NCBI GenBank assembly: GCA_023078555.1
Contig: CM041196.1
Location: 12,170,985-12,234,984 of the forward strand
Length of the DNA stretch: 64,000 nucleotides
Direction: 5' to 3'
Origin: Ulva prolifera
Lineage: Eukaryota; Chlorophyta; Ulvophyceae; Ulvales; Ulvaceae
The position numbers were made by a program, and so were the translations under genes. The notes below the pieces were generated by a model, which made no database searches, was not told the origin of the DNA, and saw nothing but the letters and a program-made list of their open reading frames with translations. How positions within the stretch are numbered: the stretch's first letter is position 1; every line of letters starts with the position of its first letter. Shown one piece after another: positions 12,301-21,817 of this stretch.

Positions 12301-13468
12301 TTCGTTGAACAGCCCATGTACTTTACAGACGGGACAACACGTGTATGGAATTTGCATAAGACTCTGTATGGCCTGAAGCAAGCCGCTCGCGAGTGGCATA
12401 AAGCTTTAGTAAAGGTCTTGGCTGAACTAGGATTTGTGTGCGCACAAAGTGATCCAAGACTGTATGTCAAAACAACTGGTCGATGTCTCAATTTTTCTGT
12501 GGGTAGATGACTTGATCATTTTCAGTTGCTCTGCGGGGCTGCAAGAAATTGTCAGTGTCATTCTCACAAAATTTGAAGGCAGAGATTTAGGTGACCTGTC
12601 TCGGGCACTTGCCACTGAGATCACGCGTGATCGTAAGGCCAAAACAATCACAATGACACAACGTACCAAAATCAAGAACCTGTTGGACAAGTACAGTATG
12701 TCTGACTGTCGTAAATCTCCCACTCCATTAGTGCAGCGGCAACAGCTAAGGAGTGTGAAAAAGCATCCTGACCGGGAGAAAGCCAGTGCTGCTGAGCATT
12801 CCAGGTTCATGAGTGATGTAGGGAGCATCAATTATATTGTAGGAGTGACACGACCTAACTTGAGCTATGTGGCACATGCCCTGGCCCGGCACATGTCTAG
12901 TAGTCTGAAGGAACATTGGTCTGCCGTGCAACATGTTCTGAGATACCTGCAGTCCACGAAGAATTTAGGAATACAATTTATAGGCTCTGAGGGACATGGG
13001 TGTTTATTAGAGGCTTTTTCAGATGCAGATTTTGCGAATTCTGCAGATCTGAAAAGTGTTTCTGGTATGATTATTCGAGTGTACGGGTACTCTGTTCTCT
13101 GGCGTTCTAAGAAGCAGAGTATAGTGGCTGGGGATACAACAGAGGCTGAGCTCATTGCGATGAGTGCAACAGCCAACGAGTTGATGTGGGTGAAGCAGTT
13201 GCTTCTCGATTTGGAGCTCGTCCCACATAAGCCAACTCTGTGGGGTGACAATAAGAGTGCCAATATCTTGGCAGTGAATGCTGTGTCCACTGACAGATCC
13301 AAGCACATTTGTGTGCGGCACTTGCGAGTGCGGGAATATGTCCAGATGGATGAACTTAAGGTAGCATGGGTTGGCACTGCCGATCAGTTAGCGGATGTGT
13401 TTACTAAGGTGCTGCCCGGACCTGCCTTGCAAGAAGTTCGTAATAAACTCCAGCTAGTGGAGACATAG
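9314..13468 (+). pseudogene. pol: Copia integrase, reverse transcriptase and RNase H
   Basis: Integrase lies at 9700-10210, with HADLAGP (first D), LHTDKGGEF (second D) and GMIER (E) giving the DDE triad. A TAA at 9911 and further frame changes break it. A low-complexity acidic linker follows (10700-11900). RT starts near 11950 with RDVWLRAMQEE and continues through KWVFKIKR, ARGFSQVEGIDF, HVDIQCAFLNGDLEEEVFV and LYGLKQAAREWHK. It then shifts frame near 12480-12510 and continues as FLWVDDLIIF, the YVDD-type catalytic box with W for Y. RNase H at 13000-13400 has DADFANSADLKS, SKKQSIVAGDTTEAELIA, WGDNKSANILA and a KHICVRHLRVRE block, ending ADVFTKVLPGPAL with a stop at 13466. Order PR-IN-RT-RH identifies copia. 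At least five lesions make it non-functional. Confidence 0.9.
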
Positions 13469-13470
13469 CA

Positions 13471-13485
13471 GGGTTTATGGGGGAG
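13471..13485 (+). promoter_or_regulatory. Polypurine tract before LTR2
   Basis: GGGTTTATGGGGGAG directly precedes the TGTCAC of LTR2 and lies 3 bp after the pol stop codon. A purine-rich tract here primes plus-strand DNA synthesis in LTR elements. The equivalent tract before LTR3 is at 16881-16895. Confidence 0.75.
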
Positions 13486-13835
13486 TGTCACAATGCATGC
13501 GCCTGCGGGCAGCAGCGTGGTGACAGGTGCACCCATGCACGGGCGATCCGCGGATCCAGTGTATGGGTAAGCCGCCAGCCAGGATTGACTCGATGTAGTG
13601 AGGGAGATCCTGCGAGGGTTTCCCGGCGTAACCTTGAGTGTTCAGTGTGCATATAAGGATGTGCACACTATTATCTGTAACCTTTATTCTCACTGTTTCA
13701 CGGTATTAGCTGTATCTTGTCTTCCTTCAGCATCTCTCCGGTTCTACCTCTGTGCGCAGCAGGTATGAGATGCTGGCCTCCTGACTTGACATAAGACTGC
13801 GCGTCTGACCTGTACGAAGGATAGCCTTTCTGACA
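13486..13835 (+). repeat. LTR2, central LTR of copia composite
   Basis: It starts TGTCACAATG and ends TTTCTGACA, 350 bp. By eye it differs from LTR1 and LTR3 at many positions where those two agree, for example in the segments around 13565 and 13650. It is followed by RT coding sequence and not by a primer-binding site, so it acts as the 3' LTR of the first internal region. Confidence 0.88.
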
Positions 13836-14545
13836 ACTTCAGACTCTGTATGGCCTGTAGCAAGCCGCTCGCGAGTGGCATAAAGCTTTAGTAAATTTAC
13901 TCAAGGTCTTGGCTTTACTAAAGGTCCTTAATTAAGGTCTTGGCTGAACTGGGATTTGTGTGCGCACAAAGTGATCCTGGAGTGTATGTCAGAAAACCCG
14001 GTCGATGTTTCATATTTCTGTGGGTAGATGATTTGTTCATTTTCAGTTGCTCTGCAGGGCTGCAAGAAATCATCGGTGTCATCCTCACAAAATTTGAAGG
14101 CAGAGACTTAGGTGACCTGTCTTGGGCACTTGGCACTGATATCATGCGTGATCGAAAGGCCAAAACAATCACAATGACACAACGTATCAAAATCCAAACC
14201 CTGCTGGACAAGTAAAGCATGTCTGACTGTCGCAAATATCCCACTCCATTAGTGCGGCGGCACAATCTAAGGAATGTGAAAGAGCATCCTAACCTGGAGA
14301 AAGCCAGTGCTGCTGAGCATTCCAGGTTCATGAGTGTTGTATGAAGCAACTAGTATATTGCAGGAGTGACACGACCTGACCTGAGCTATGTGGCACATGC
14401 CCTGGCCCGGCACATGTCTAGTAGTCTGAAGGAACATTGGTCTGCCATACAACACGTTCTGAGATACCTGCAGTCCACAAAGAATTTAGGAATAAATTTG
14501 TAGGCTCTGAGGGACATGGGTGTTTGCTAGAAGCTTTTTCAGATG
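13836..14545 (+). pseudogene. 5'-truncated copia RT fragment downstream of LTR2
   Basis: From 13842 the sequence matches the RT region of the first copy starting at 12359 (ACTCTGTATGGCCTG). It includes FLWVDDLFIFSCSAGLQEI and the downstream connection region. There is a stuttered segment at 13888-13945 in which GTCTTGGCT occurs three times instead of once. A TAA at 14214 and a deletion near 14500 disrupt it. The fragment continues after the DNA insertion at 14546-16427. Confidence 0.85.
14538..14545. repeat. 8-bp target-site duplication TTCAGATG, left copy
   Basis: TTCAGATG occurs here and again at 16428-16435, directly outside matching inverted termini. One extra T at each side allows an alternative 9-bp reading with asymmetric ends. 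The 8-bp reading makes both termini perfectly symmetrical. Confidence 0.8.
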
Positions 14546-16427
14546 AGGGGGGTCTGCACTTCGGCCATGCACACACCCACCGGGAACGCGAGCCACTCAG
14601 ACATCGCCCAGGGCCCTGGGCGGTGACGATAGACTCACAATAACATACTGAATGCATACATGCGGTCCCTAGGCGAAACGTAGAAAGGTGCCCTGGGAAA
14701 GGCATGTTTTCGCCCCAAATGCTGATTTCGCCCATGGATGCGGATTTGGCGCCTAGCGCACGCCCAATGAGCACAGTGGGTTGAGAACACCCCAAAAACA
14801 CTATAATATGTCTCATGGATGTTCAATGACCTATCAACCGGTTTCGTGCGGGTATGTCCGAGGTGTCCGTGATGCAGCCATGGAGAGCGGACACCACGCC
14901 GGCCTAGACCGGCTTAGGCACAACAGACTCAGCGATTTAGTGAAATGAAGTGGCTGGCCTTGCTGTTGGTTTCTGCCGGAATTTGCGTGCAGTTTCTGCA
15001 CCTCGTGAGTTTACAAAGACGCAAAACAGCTGTGTCAGCAAAGACGAAACATAGCATTCCAATCGACCACAGCATAGACGTACACATATCAAAAATCACC
15101 AGCTCCAGATGGCTCAGGATATTTAATCTCGGTGGGGAAGGCAGCATTGTTCTTCCGTCACAGTTATTGAAAGTACGCTGCCGTACACCGGCTCATCAAA
15201 GCCACGGCAAGAATGATCCCTGCGCGATCTAAAAATTGCAGTAAAAAGTTTCACCTGTTTATATCAGTTCCATCTTCGTTTTGGAGGGCACGGAGGCGCT
15301 GCGAATCTGGCTGTGACGGTCGCGACAGCATGTTCATTCACACAAATATATCGAGCGCTACGCAATAACTTATCGCTATTCAACTAGCACCGATCCACGT
15401 GAGTGACTCGTGATCAATCATGATGTCATCAATAGACGTAATGTGGCAGGTCACAGATGCAAGCACAAAAAATAGGCTGTGTCTAAGGCAATCTTGCTTT
15501 CCTACACCTCTGATGCAGTTCAGAATCCCATGACAGTGATGCCGAGCGCATGCTGAGCTCTTCTCGCGTAAGTATTCTTTTGCATTCTTTTTCACAGCAG
15601 TATGCAGCCAACTGCATCGGTTTTCCGCCTCTTGCAAAATGCTACCATGCAATCAGCATATAACCTGACTGGCATCCTTCAGATGTGACATCGCTTGCAA
15701 TAGAATCTAGGTGCAACTACGTGATACTGTCATTTATGACAAATATGCCAGATGTGTCAACCAGACCAGCTGCATCCATGTGGTGTCAATGCAATGACCT
15801 TCATCATGTGGACAGCCGCGTGATCAGCCTCGATCACAGCTGTCGGTATCGTTGAAGGTATCCCGACTGTACCATAATTTAAGCATGCACGCCTATTGAA
15901 GCCTGTTGTTTATACTCATGCCATGTATTGGACACGCCAAAACGAAATGGGGTCAGAGCCGCTGAAGCAATCAACCGCAGAGCGGCCAAATGACCCATCC
16001 CTAAGAGTGAACAACATTTGTATTGATTCTTCATAGCGCTCCAATTGCGCAGAGCACCTGCCTACATGTGACAATACATGACCTCTCAATTCACAACGGC
16101 TAGGACACCTTCCACAGCAATCGATAACATCAAGGATAACGTCCCACTAATGAATGTCAACATAATAAGGGTGTCCTAGGCTCACTGGGCGTGCTCTGGG
16201 CACGCGCTGGGCGTTGTAGGCGCTCTCTGGGCGAAATGGGTCGTTCTGCCCAGGCATGCACACGCTTTGCGAAGAAAAGGCTGCTTTCGCCAAGCGACGT
16301 GAGACGACCGCCTGTGTGCATTCAGTATGTTATTGTGAGTCCATAGACACCACCCAGGGCTCTGGGCGATATCTGAGTGGCTCGCATTCCCGGTGGACGT
16401 GTGCATGTCCCGAGTGCAGACCCCCCT
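14546..16427. mobile_element. Non-autonomous long-TIR DNA transposon nested in copia
   Basis: Both ends are AGGGGGGTCTGCAC in inverted orientation. Similarity continues inward for more than 110 bp: CCACCGGGAA, GCGAGCCACTCAGA, TATCGCCCAG and ACTCACAATAACATACTGAA occur in both arms with few changes. Weaker similarity (CGCCCA(A/G)TGAGC) extends to about 250 bp. The element is 1882 bp and interrupts the RNase H codons of the second copia copy at FSDADF. Long TIRs suggest a Mutator-like element (usually 9-bp TSD), whereas 8 bp would suit hAT. No transposase is visible inside, so it must be mobilised in trans. The only notable ORF is 14945-15232. Confidence 0.85.
14945..15232 (+). CDS. Short ORF with N-terminal hydrophobic segment inside the long-TIR element
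   Basis: A 95-codon frame starts with ATG and MKWLALLLVSAGICVQFLHL, a sequence resembling a signal peptide or membrane anchor. It is followed by a basic, otherwise unremarkable chain. It might be a captured host exon, as such elements often pick up gene pieces, or a chance frame. There is no homologue in the window and no codon signal to decide. Confidence 0.2.
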   Translation: MKWLALLLVSAGICVQFLHLVSLQRRKTAVSAKTKHSIPIDHSIDVHISKITSSRWLRIFNLGGEGSIVLPSQLLKVRCRTPAHQSHGKNDPCAI

Positions 16428-16895
16428 TTCAGATGCAGACTTTGCGAATTCTGCGGATCTAAAGAGTGTGTCTTGTATGATTGTTCGAGTGTATGGGAAC
16501 TGTGTTGTCTGGCGTTCGAAGAAGCAGAGTATAGTGGCTGGGGATACAACAGAGGCTGAACTCATTGTGATGAGTGCAACAGCCAACGAGTTGATGTGGA
16601 TGAAGCAGTGGCTTCTAGATGTGAACTTGATCCCTCAAAAGCCGACTCTGTGGGGTGACAATAAGAGTGCCAACATTTTGACTGTGAATGCTGTGTCCAC
16701 TGACAGATCCAAGCACATTTGTGTGCGGCACTTGCGAGTGCGGGAATATGTCCAGATAGATAAACTTAAGGTAGAATGGGTTGGCACCGTTGACCAGTTA
16801 GCCGATGTGTTTACTAAGGTGCTGCCCGGTCCTGCTTTGTAAGAAGTTCGTAATAAACTCCAGCTAGTGGAAACGTAGCAGGGTTTATGAAGGAG
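16428..16895 (+). pseudogene. RNase H end of the truncated copia copy, with polypurine tract
   Basis: The sequence resumes at TTCAGATG and continues as DADFANSADLKS, SKKQSIVAGDTTEAELI, WGDNKSANILT and ADVFTKVLPGPAL, parallel to 13020-13430 of the first copy. It ends with a TAA at 16840-16842, earlier than the TAG of the first copy. The polypurine tract GGGTTTATGAAGGAG (16881-16895) abuts LTR3. Confidence 0.88.
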
Positions 16896-17242
16896 TGTCA
16901 CAATGCTTGCGCCTGGGGGCAGCAGCGTGGTGACAGGTGCACCCATGCACGACCGGTCTGCGGATTCAGTGCATGGGGTAAGCCGCCAGTGAGATTGTCC
17001 CGGAGTAGTGAGGGAGATTCTGCGAGGATCTCCCGCCGTAATCTTGACTATTCAGTGTGCATATGTGTCTGTGCACACTGAGCTTCAACCATTCTTCTTA
17101 CTGTTTCGCGGTACTAGCAGTATCCTTTCTCTTCCTAGCACCTCTCTGGTTCTACCTCTGTGCACAGAAGGTCTGAGATGTTGGCCTCCTGACTTGACGT
17201 AAGACTGCGTGTCGGACCTGCATATAGATAGAGTTTCTGATA
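16896..17242 (+). repeat. LTR3, 3' outer LTR of copia composite
   Basis: It begins TGTCACAATG and ends TTTCTGATA, so the last base pair of the usual CA end has mutated to TA. It is 347 bp and more similar to LTR1 than to LTR2, for example over CTTCTTACTGTTTCGCGG. It is followed by GAAGA. Confidence 0.88.
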
Positions 17243-17247
17243 GAAGA
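17243..17247. repeat. 5-bp target-site duplication GAAGA, right copy
   Basis: It matches 7252-7256 exactly and directly follows LTR3. Element A transposase sequence resumes right after it. Confidence 0.85.
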
Positions 17248-18375
17248 TGGGTGTAGCCCGCTCAGGGGAAAACCCCCGCATGCCACTTCGCTACCTACAG
17301 AAGGATGATGGGCGCTTCCTCGCTAGGACAGCCTGCACAGATCCCATCGCTGTGGGATCAGATACGTGGCTCACAGATAATGTGCTGAAGTACAGCCCTA
17401 CCAAGATCCTCTAACGAGGCAAGAATGCCAAACTCCTCCAAGACCAAGTGTTGCATTCAACACTCAAAGCAGTGGAGGATATGGACCAAACACAGCGCGC
17501 TGAGTGGGTCAATCAGGAGCAGAAGGATCTGGGTGCTCGGGGAGAGCCTATGTTCCAGACGCTGTCGTACGTGAAGTGAGTCCCTCCATATGATGTTCCA
17601 GTGTGCTGCCAACTGGAAGCAGGTTCCCGCAGTTGCGGTATCTCGCTGACTAGATCCGGATGTGCTTGCAGCCCATGTCACTTCTTTCGGTACGTCATCG
17701 CACACCTCTTCTTGCTACGCTTTCTGAAGGACTTCTGCAGAATGTGGCTGGGGAAAGTGTCCAGAGAGGGGTACGTCCTCCCTACCTACATCTGGACGCA
17801 TCTCATCAAGAAAGGAGATGATATTCTTACTACCAAGCTCTTCGGGAAGCCATACACTGATCTCATTCGGTGTGTGACAACCTTCGTGGCCGTGCTTGCA
17901 TACACAATTGTGCCTGGTGGAATTAGCCCAATACAACTAATGTGGCCGCCTCCTGATGCAGGTACCGAGGACTCTGGATGATGGAAGAGTGGCTTGCTTT
18001 CACCGAGACGTTTTCAATGTTCCTACTGCACGATCTGCCATGGAAACGGGAGCACCTTCACCTGGAAAAAGGTGTTTGACGTGCAGTGGGCACTACTACG
18101 GTCATCGGTGCTTTACTTCATGAAGTGGCATACTGGTCAACACACTGAAGAGCGCCTAGTACAGGCTCAGAAAGATCTCTTGGAATATGGGAGACTCGCT
18201 GAACAGGTGCTTGTCATCCTTGAAGTCGCGATCGGGATGTTCACACATACGAGTCATTGTGATCACGAATGTGCCATGCTGCAGCTGGAATTACAAGCAT
18301 GCATATGCGTGCAGATGTTCGGTGGGTAGTAAATAACCACCTTCAAGCTGCATCTGGCTGCTGTTGTGAGATGAC
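17248..18375 (+). pseudogene. Tnp2-type transposase of element A, 3' part, truncated
   Basis: Recognisable blocks follow the order of element B. WLTDNVLKYSPTKIL (17370-17413) matches B WESDNRLKYSAAEIL. HLFLLRFLKDF (17702) matches HVFLLGVLMDF. MMEEWLAFTETFSMFLLHDLPWK (17979-18046) and VLYFMKWHTGQHTEERLVQAQ (18110-18170) match the corresponding B blocks. TFKLHLAA at 18340-18363 matches B STYKLHLAA, and similarity then stops at about 18375. A TAA at 17413 and a frameshift between 18046 and 18072 make it non-functional. The missing C-terminus and the nearby end of the Ulp1-like gene on the other strand suggest that element A was cut where element B begins. Confidence 0.7.
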
Positions 18376-19037
18376 CATCTCACCTCCGGCGCAGGCCCGG
18401 AGTGGTGCCGCCTGCGAGGGGGGGTGGGGGCGAGACCAGCGACTGTGCGATGACTAGACAAGGCCTGTGCGGGCCGGCAAATGACAGACTTTCCAGAGGA
18501 GTGGAGGTGGTGGGGCTATGGTGGTGGTAACATGGGGATTGTGTAGCGCACACCTCAACTGATCTGCAGACATGTCTGCAAACGGCGGGGACTGCAGGTG
18601 GCGGTCCCACAGAGCATCGGCTAGGATGTTGGTGCCGTCTTCAGCGGATAGACCCACTAGCTGGTCCCCCGCCCTCCCACCACGGTGCCATTCTTGCAAG
18701 AGGGCCCGTGTAAGCAGGATGCGGTACAGCACCGCATGCTGCACCTTGAGGCGGGATATGCGCTTCAGGACCCTACGAGTAGCCTCCACCCCGTGGAGGT
18801 CACTAGAAAATAGGTCTTCCTCCTCTTGTCGCATTTCGCGGACGACCTGGCATGCTGCATCAGCGAACATTGCAGTGTACGCCCCGCAGTCATGGCCGTT
18901 CGGTTGTTGGGGGACTCCACCGACCTGTATTCCACAGTGCACTGGTGTAGGTGGCCAAGACGGGCGTGTCAACGGCGAAAATTCAAGTCAATGACATGCT
19001 AGGGTGTGGTTATGACAGGGCCCGCTGGGATGCAGGT

Positions 19038-19040
<3 letters not shown>

Positions 19041-19074
<34 letters not shown>
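19041..19074. repeat. G34 homopolymer
   Basis: There are thirty-four consecutive G on the plus strand, within the presumed intron of the Ulp1-like gene. Its length should be treated as approximate, because such runs are unstable in cells and in sequencing. Confidence 0.9.
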
Positions 19075-19075
<1 letters not shown>

Positions 19076-20837
19076 GTCGGGGGGTGGCTTGAGGCGGCGG
19101 GTGGCTGGAGGACGGGGGCACCATGGAAGCTGGCCGGCGCCACGCGGTTGAGTGTGTAACTCCCTGTGAGCGGGTGACAGCAAGCAGGTGGCCGGGCCGC
19201 ATGTTCAAGATACCAGTGCCCGGGGAGAATCGCACTGTAGTCAAATTCAGAGTGATCCTCGCTGTGGAAGCCGGTGGCCTGGTGCCCAAACGCACGTTTG
19301 GACGCCGTCCCACTCCTCCCCTCCCTGTCCCCGACCTAGTTGGGGGATCCTCTGGCAGGGAGGTGCCGGTTGCTTGGCGCTCCGGGTTGTCGAGCGCCAT
19401 GCACAGCGCCTCACTCAGCACCGCCTAGACCCGCTCGGCGGTGCCGCAGCCGGCGTCCATCAAGCTGTCGAAAAAGAACATGCTAGGGGCCTTGTCCTGC
19501 TTCAACAGCCCTGCATCACGACATCACCATCGGTGGGCCCTTGCAGTGTCTTCGCCTGCTGGGATAACGCGACAGGAGCGACTAACAGAGTATGCGATTC
19601 ACATTGCATAGTCAGTTGAGTCGAGGGGGCGCACATGGATGCCAGATGACGGCCAGTGCCCAGTGGCCGTTCCGGGGTACTGGGACCATGACGCATGCTT
19701 GCTCGAATATGTGGGCTCGGACCATCCACCGCCCCAAACACCTACTGCGACTGGCAGACCAGCCTGCACCCGCATCCCCGGGACATACCCCGGCCAAGTT
19801 CGTGCTTTGCAGCGCGATGACGCCCTGGCCTGCAAGTGTCACACATCTGCTGAGTGCATAGTCTACTTGCGGCGATTCTAGCCAGGACGTGGGCCAGCCT
19901 CTCGCAAGGATTGGTAGTCCCACGACCACATACACCCGCGCTTCCCCAAAATGCCCCAGCTGTACCGTTACGCCCCCCGGCACTGATGACGGGCCTGGCT
20001 CGTCGTCATCGGAGGAGGGCACCTCAGTGGGCCCGCCCGCGTCACGCGACTGGGCAGGGGCTGTGTTACTGGGCCCCGGGGGTGTCGGCGACCACAGCTG
20101 CTTCAGTTTCCCCGGCGGCTTTGCGGGCATGTCCGTCACCCATGCCGGAGGGGTCACCGGAGGGTGGGCCAGTAGTGAGGCCGAGAGCAGCTGTACGCCC
20201 TGACTAGCCCCTGTCGGAGGGAGGGCGATCGTGTCTGCCCCGGGCGACATGCGTGTTGGTGCGGCGGGCCCCCCTGCAGGGTTGGGCCTGGCGCCCGGAC
20301 CCTCCCCGTCGTCCGCAGCGGTGACCGGCACGTCCTGAGATTCAGGAGTTGGCTCGATGTCACCTTCTGCGGGGGGGTCTGCAATGGCCCCCTCCCGAGC
20401 TATCAGACCCTCCTCCGCCTCTGCCTGTGGCCTGGGGGGGGCGGCAGCTGTTGCAGCCACCCTCGGAAGCGGAGGTGGCAGACAGCCGGTGGTCCGGGAT
20501 GGAGAAGATGCGGCCCTTGCAGGCCCTTCTGGCTGATCGGGCTCTGGGCGCACCGCTGGAGGGTGAGCCCCTACTGCTGCTGGCACTACTGGTGCCGGAG
20601 GCTCACGACTGAGTATCTCCGCCACGGCCGCAGCGCCCCGGCGGGAGCCAACCCGTGCACTGACACGTACCCGCGCGGGCTGTTGGAGGGTGTTAGGGCG
20701 GGACCCACGCCCTGCAACCGGTGCCACTGCCCCTCGTGCCCCCACCGCCCTGTGCCGCTGCGGGGCATGTCTGCCACGCCCCCGCTTGCCACCACCCCTG
20801 AACACGCTGTCGCCGCTGGACTCCGCCCAGGGTAAAG

Positions 20838-21023
20838 GAGCGACCGACTCCACGCCCGGGGATGTGGCGGCGTTGATGGACTCCTCCAGATCGGGGTCAC
20901 CAGCAGCCCCCCCCCTCGTCGAGCTGTAAGGGAACGACCGACACCACGCCCGGGGATGTGGCGACGTCAGTGGCCCCCTCCGGAGCGGGGTCATCAGCAG
21001 CACCCCCCAAGTCGAGCTGTAAG
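20838..21023. repeat. Two tandem 93-bp units in the Ulp1-like gene
   Basis: Units 20838-20930 and 20931-21023 both contain CACGCCCGGGGATGTGGCG and end TCGAGCTGTAAG. The period is 31 codons. The left unit carries the C9 run that disrupts the frame. Confidence 0.75.
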
Positions 21024-21817
21024 GGCAACAGAGGCGCCTGCAGAGGGGCCACCTGCACCTCTGAAAGTGGCCATGTGGGATTGCGCTGATGCGGCGCCTC
21101 TCTCTCCACCTCTACCCACCGGCGAATCGCCTCGGTCCCGCTCGTGCCCAGCACACGCACGAGCAGGCCGCCGGCATCTTCCACCACTCCCACTCCGGCT
21201 TTACATGCTCTGTACAGTACGATGTCCTCGGGATCGCACGGTGCGCCCGTCCTGACCGCGCGCTCGACCGCGATGAGCCGGATGTCGTGCCATAGAGAAT
21301 GCATCTTCTTCTCTACGACCGCTGCGTGGTTTGCGGCGTGGGCTACCTGGACGCCTTCCTTCATAGCCCGAATGGAGTCCAGGTACTCGTCCAGCCCCTC
21401 TCCCCCGGCATCGATAATAAACCCCACCATGGTGATGTCAACCGTGGTCAGGAGATAGGAGTTCCCCATTAAATCTAGTGGGAACCCCGGATCCCTGCTG
21501 CAGATAGTGAGAACCGGAATCAGTTGACCTGGCGTCCATGTCCCCCTTAGGGCCGTTTCTACGAATCTATAGAACGACGACTCGTATGAATTTCTACTAT
21601 TTAATGTCGCAATCAAGGTCCTCAGGTCCCCGGCTCAAATCATCCTGTCTAACCAAGTTGGGGATCTAAGCACTACGGGCGTGTTGTACCGAGCTTATCG
21701 CGTCGCCGTCATCCAGTATCTAATACATCTAACTATTAACATATATTCAATCGATCCGCAGTGCCGGTACCATGATGTCAGAGCCGTCGCCGATGCTCGA
21801 AGCAGGCGCGAAAGTTG

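Larger units (their letters stand above)
7257..17242 (+). mobile_element. Ty1/copia composite with three LTRs, inserted in element A
   Basis: The order is LTR1 (7257-7610), a full-length internal region with gag-PR-IN-RT-RNaseH, LTR2 (13486-13835), a 5'-truncated internal region from RT to RNase H (13836-16895, split by a DNA element), and LTR3 (16896-17242). The order IN before RT defines copia. The outer LTRs share the GAAGA duplication and resemble each other more than either resembles LTR2. A simple explanation is that copy Y inserted into the RT region of copy X, and recombination between the two internal regions then removed the 5' LTR of Y. All coding regions carry stops or frameshifts, so the composite cannot encode its own mobility. 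Confidence 0.9.
18454..21616 (-). pseudogene. Ulp1-like (C48) cysteine protease gene of element B, frameshifted
   Basis: Read leftward, the first block (21616-about 20915) is about 230 codons. A long Pro/Ala/Gly-rich linker follows (20915-19900). The protease domain then starts with WLESPQVDYALS near 19905 and has VMVPVPRNGHWALAVI near 19665, where HW carries the catalytic His. After an intron spanning the G34 tract, QQPNGHDCGAYTAMF near 18900 supplies the oxyanion Gln and catalytic Cys (Q-x-N-x-x-DCG). Ulp1/SENP enzymes cleave SUMO, and relatives occur in several plant and protist DNA transposons with unknown role there. A run of nine C at 20907-20915 separates the first two blocks into different frames within a 93-bp tandem repeat, so the gene is frameshifted unless the run length is an error. 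The catalytic Asp lies in a part I could not place. Confidence 0.65.

Noticed and set aside
19041-19151. Gly-rich or Pro-rich protein ORFs over the G34 run, and similar ones over the C40 run
   Set aside because: They are translations of homopolymers with no supporting flanking homology.
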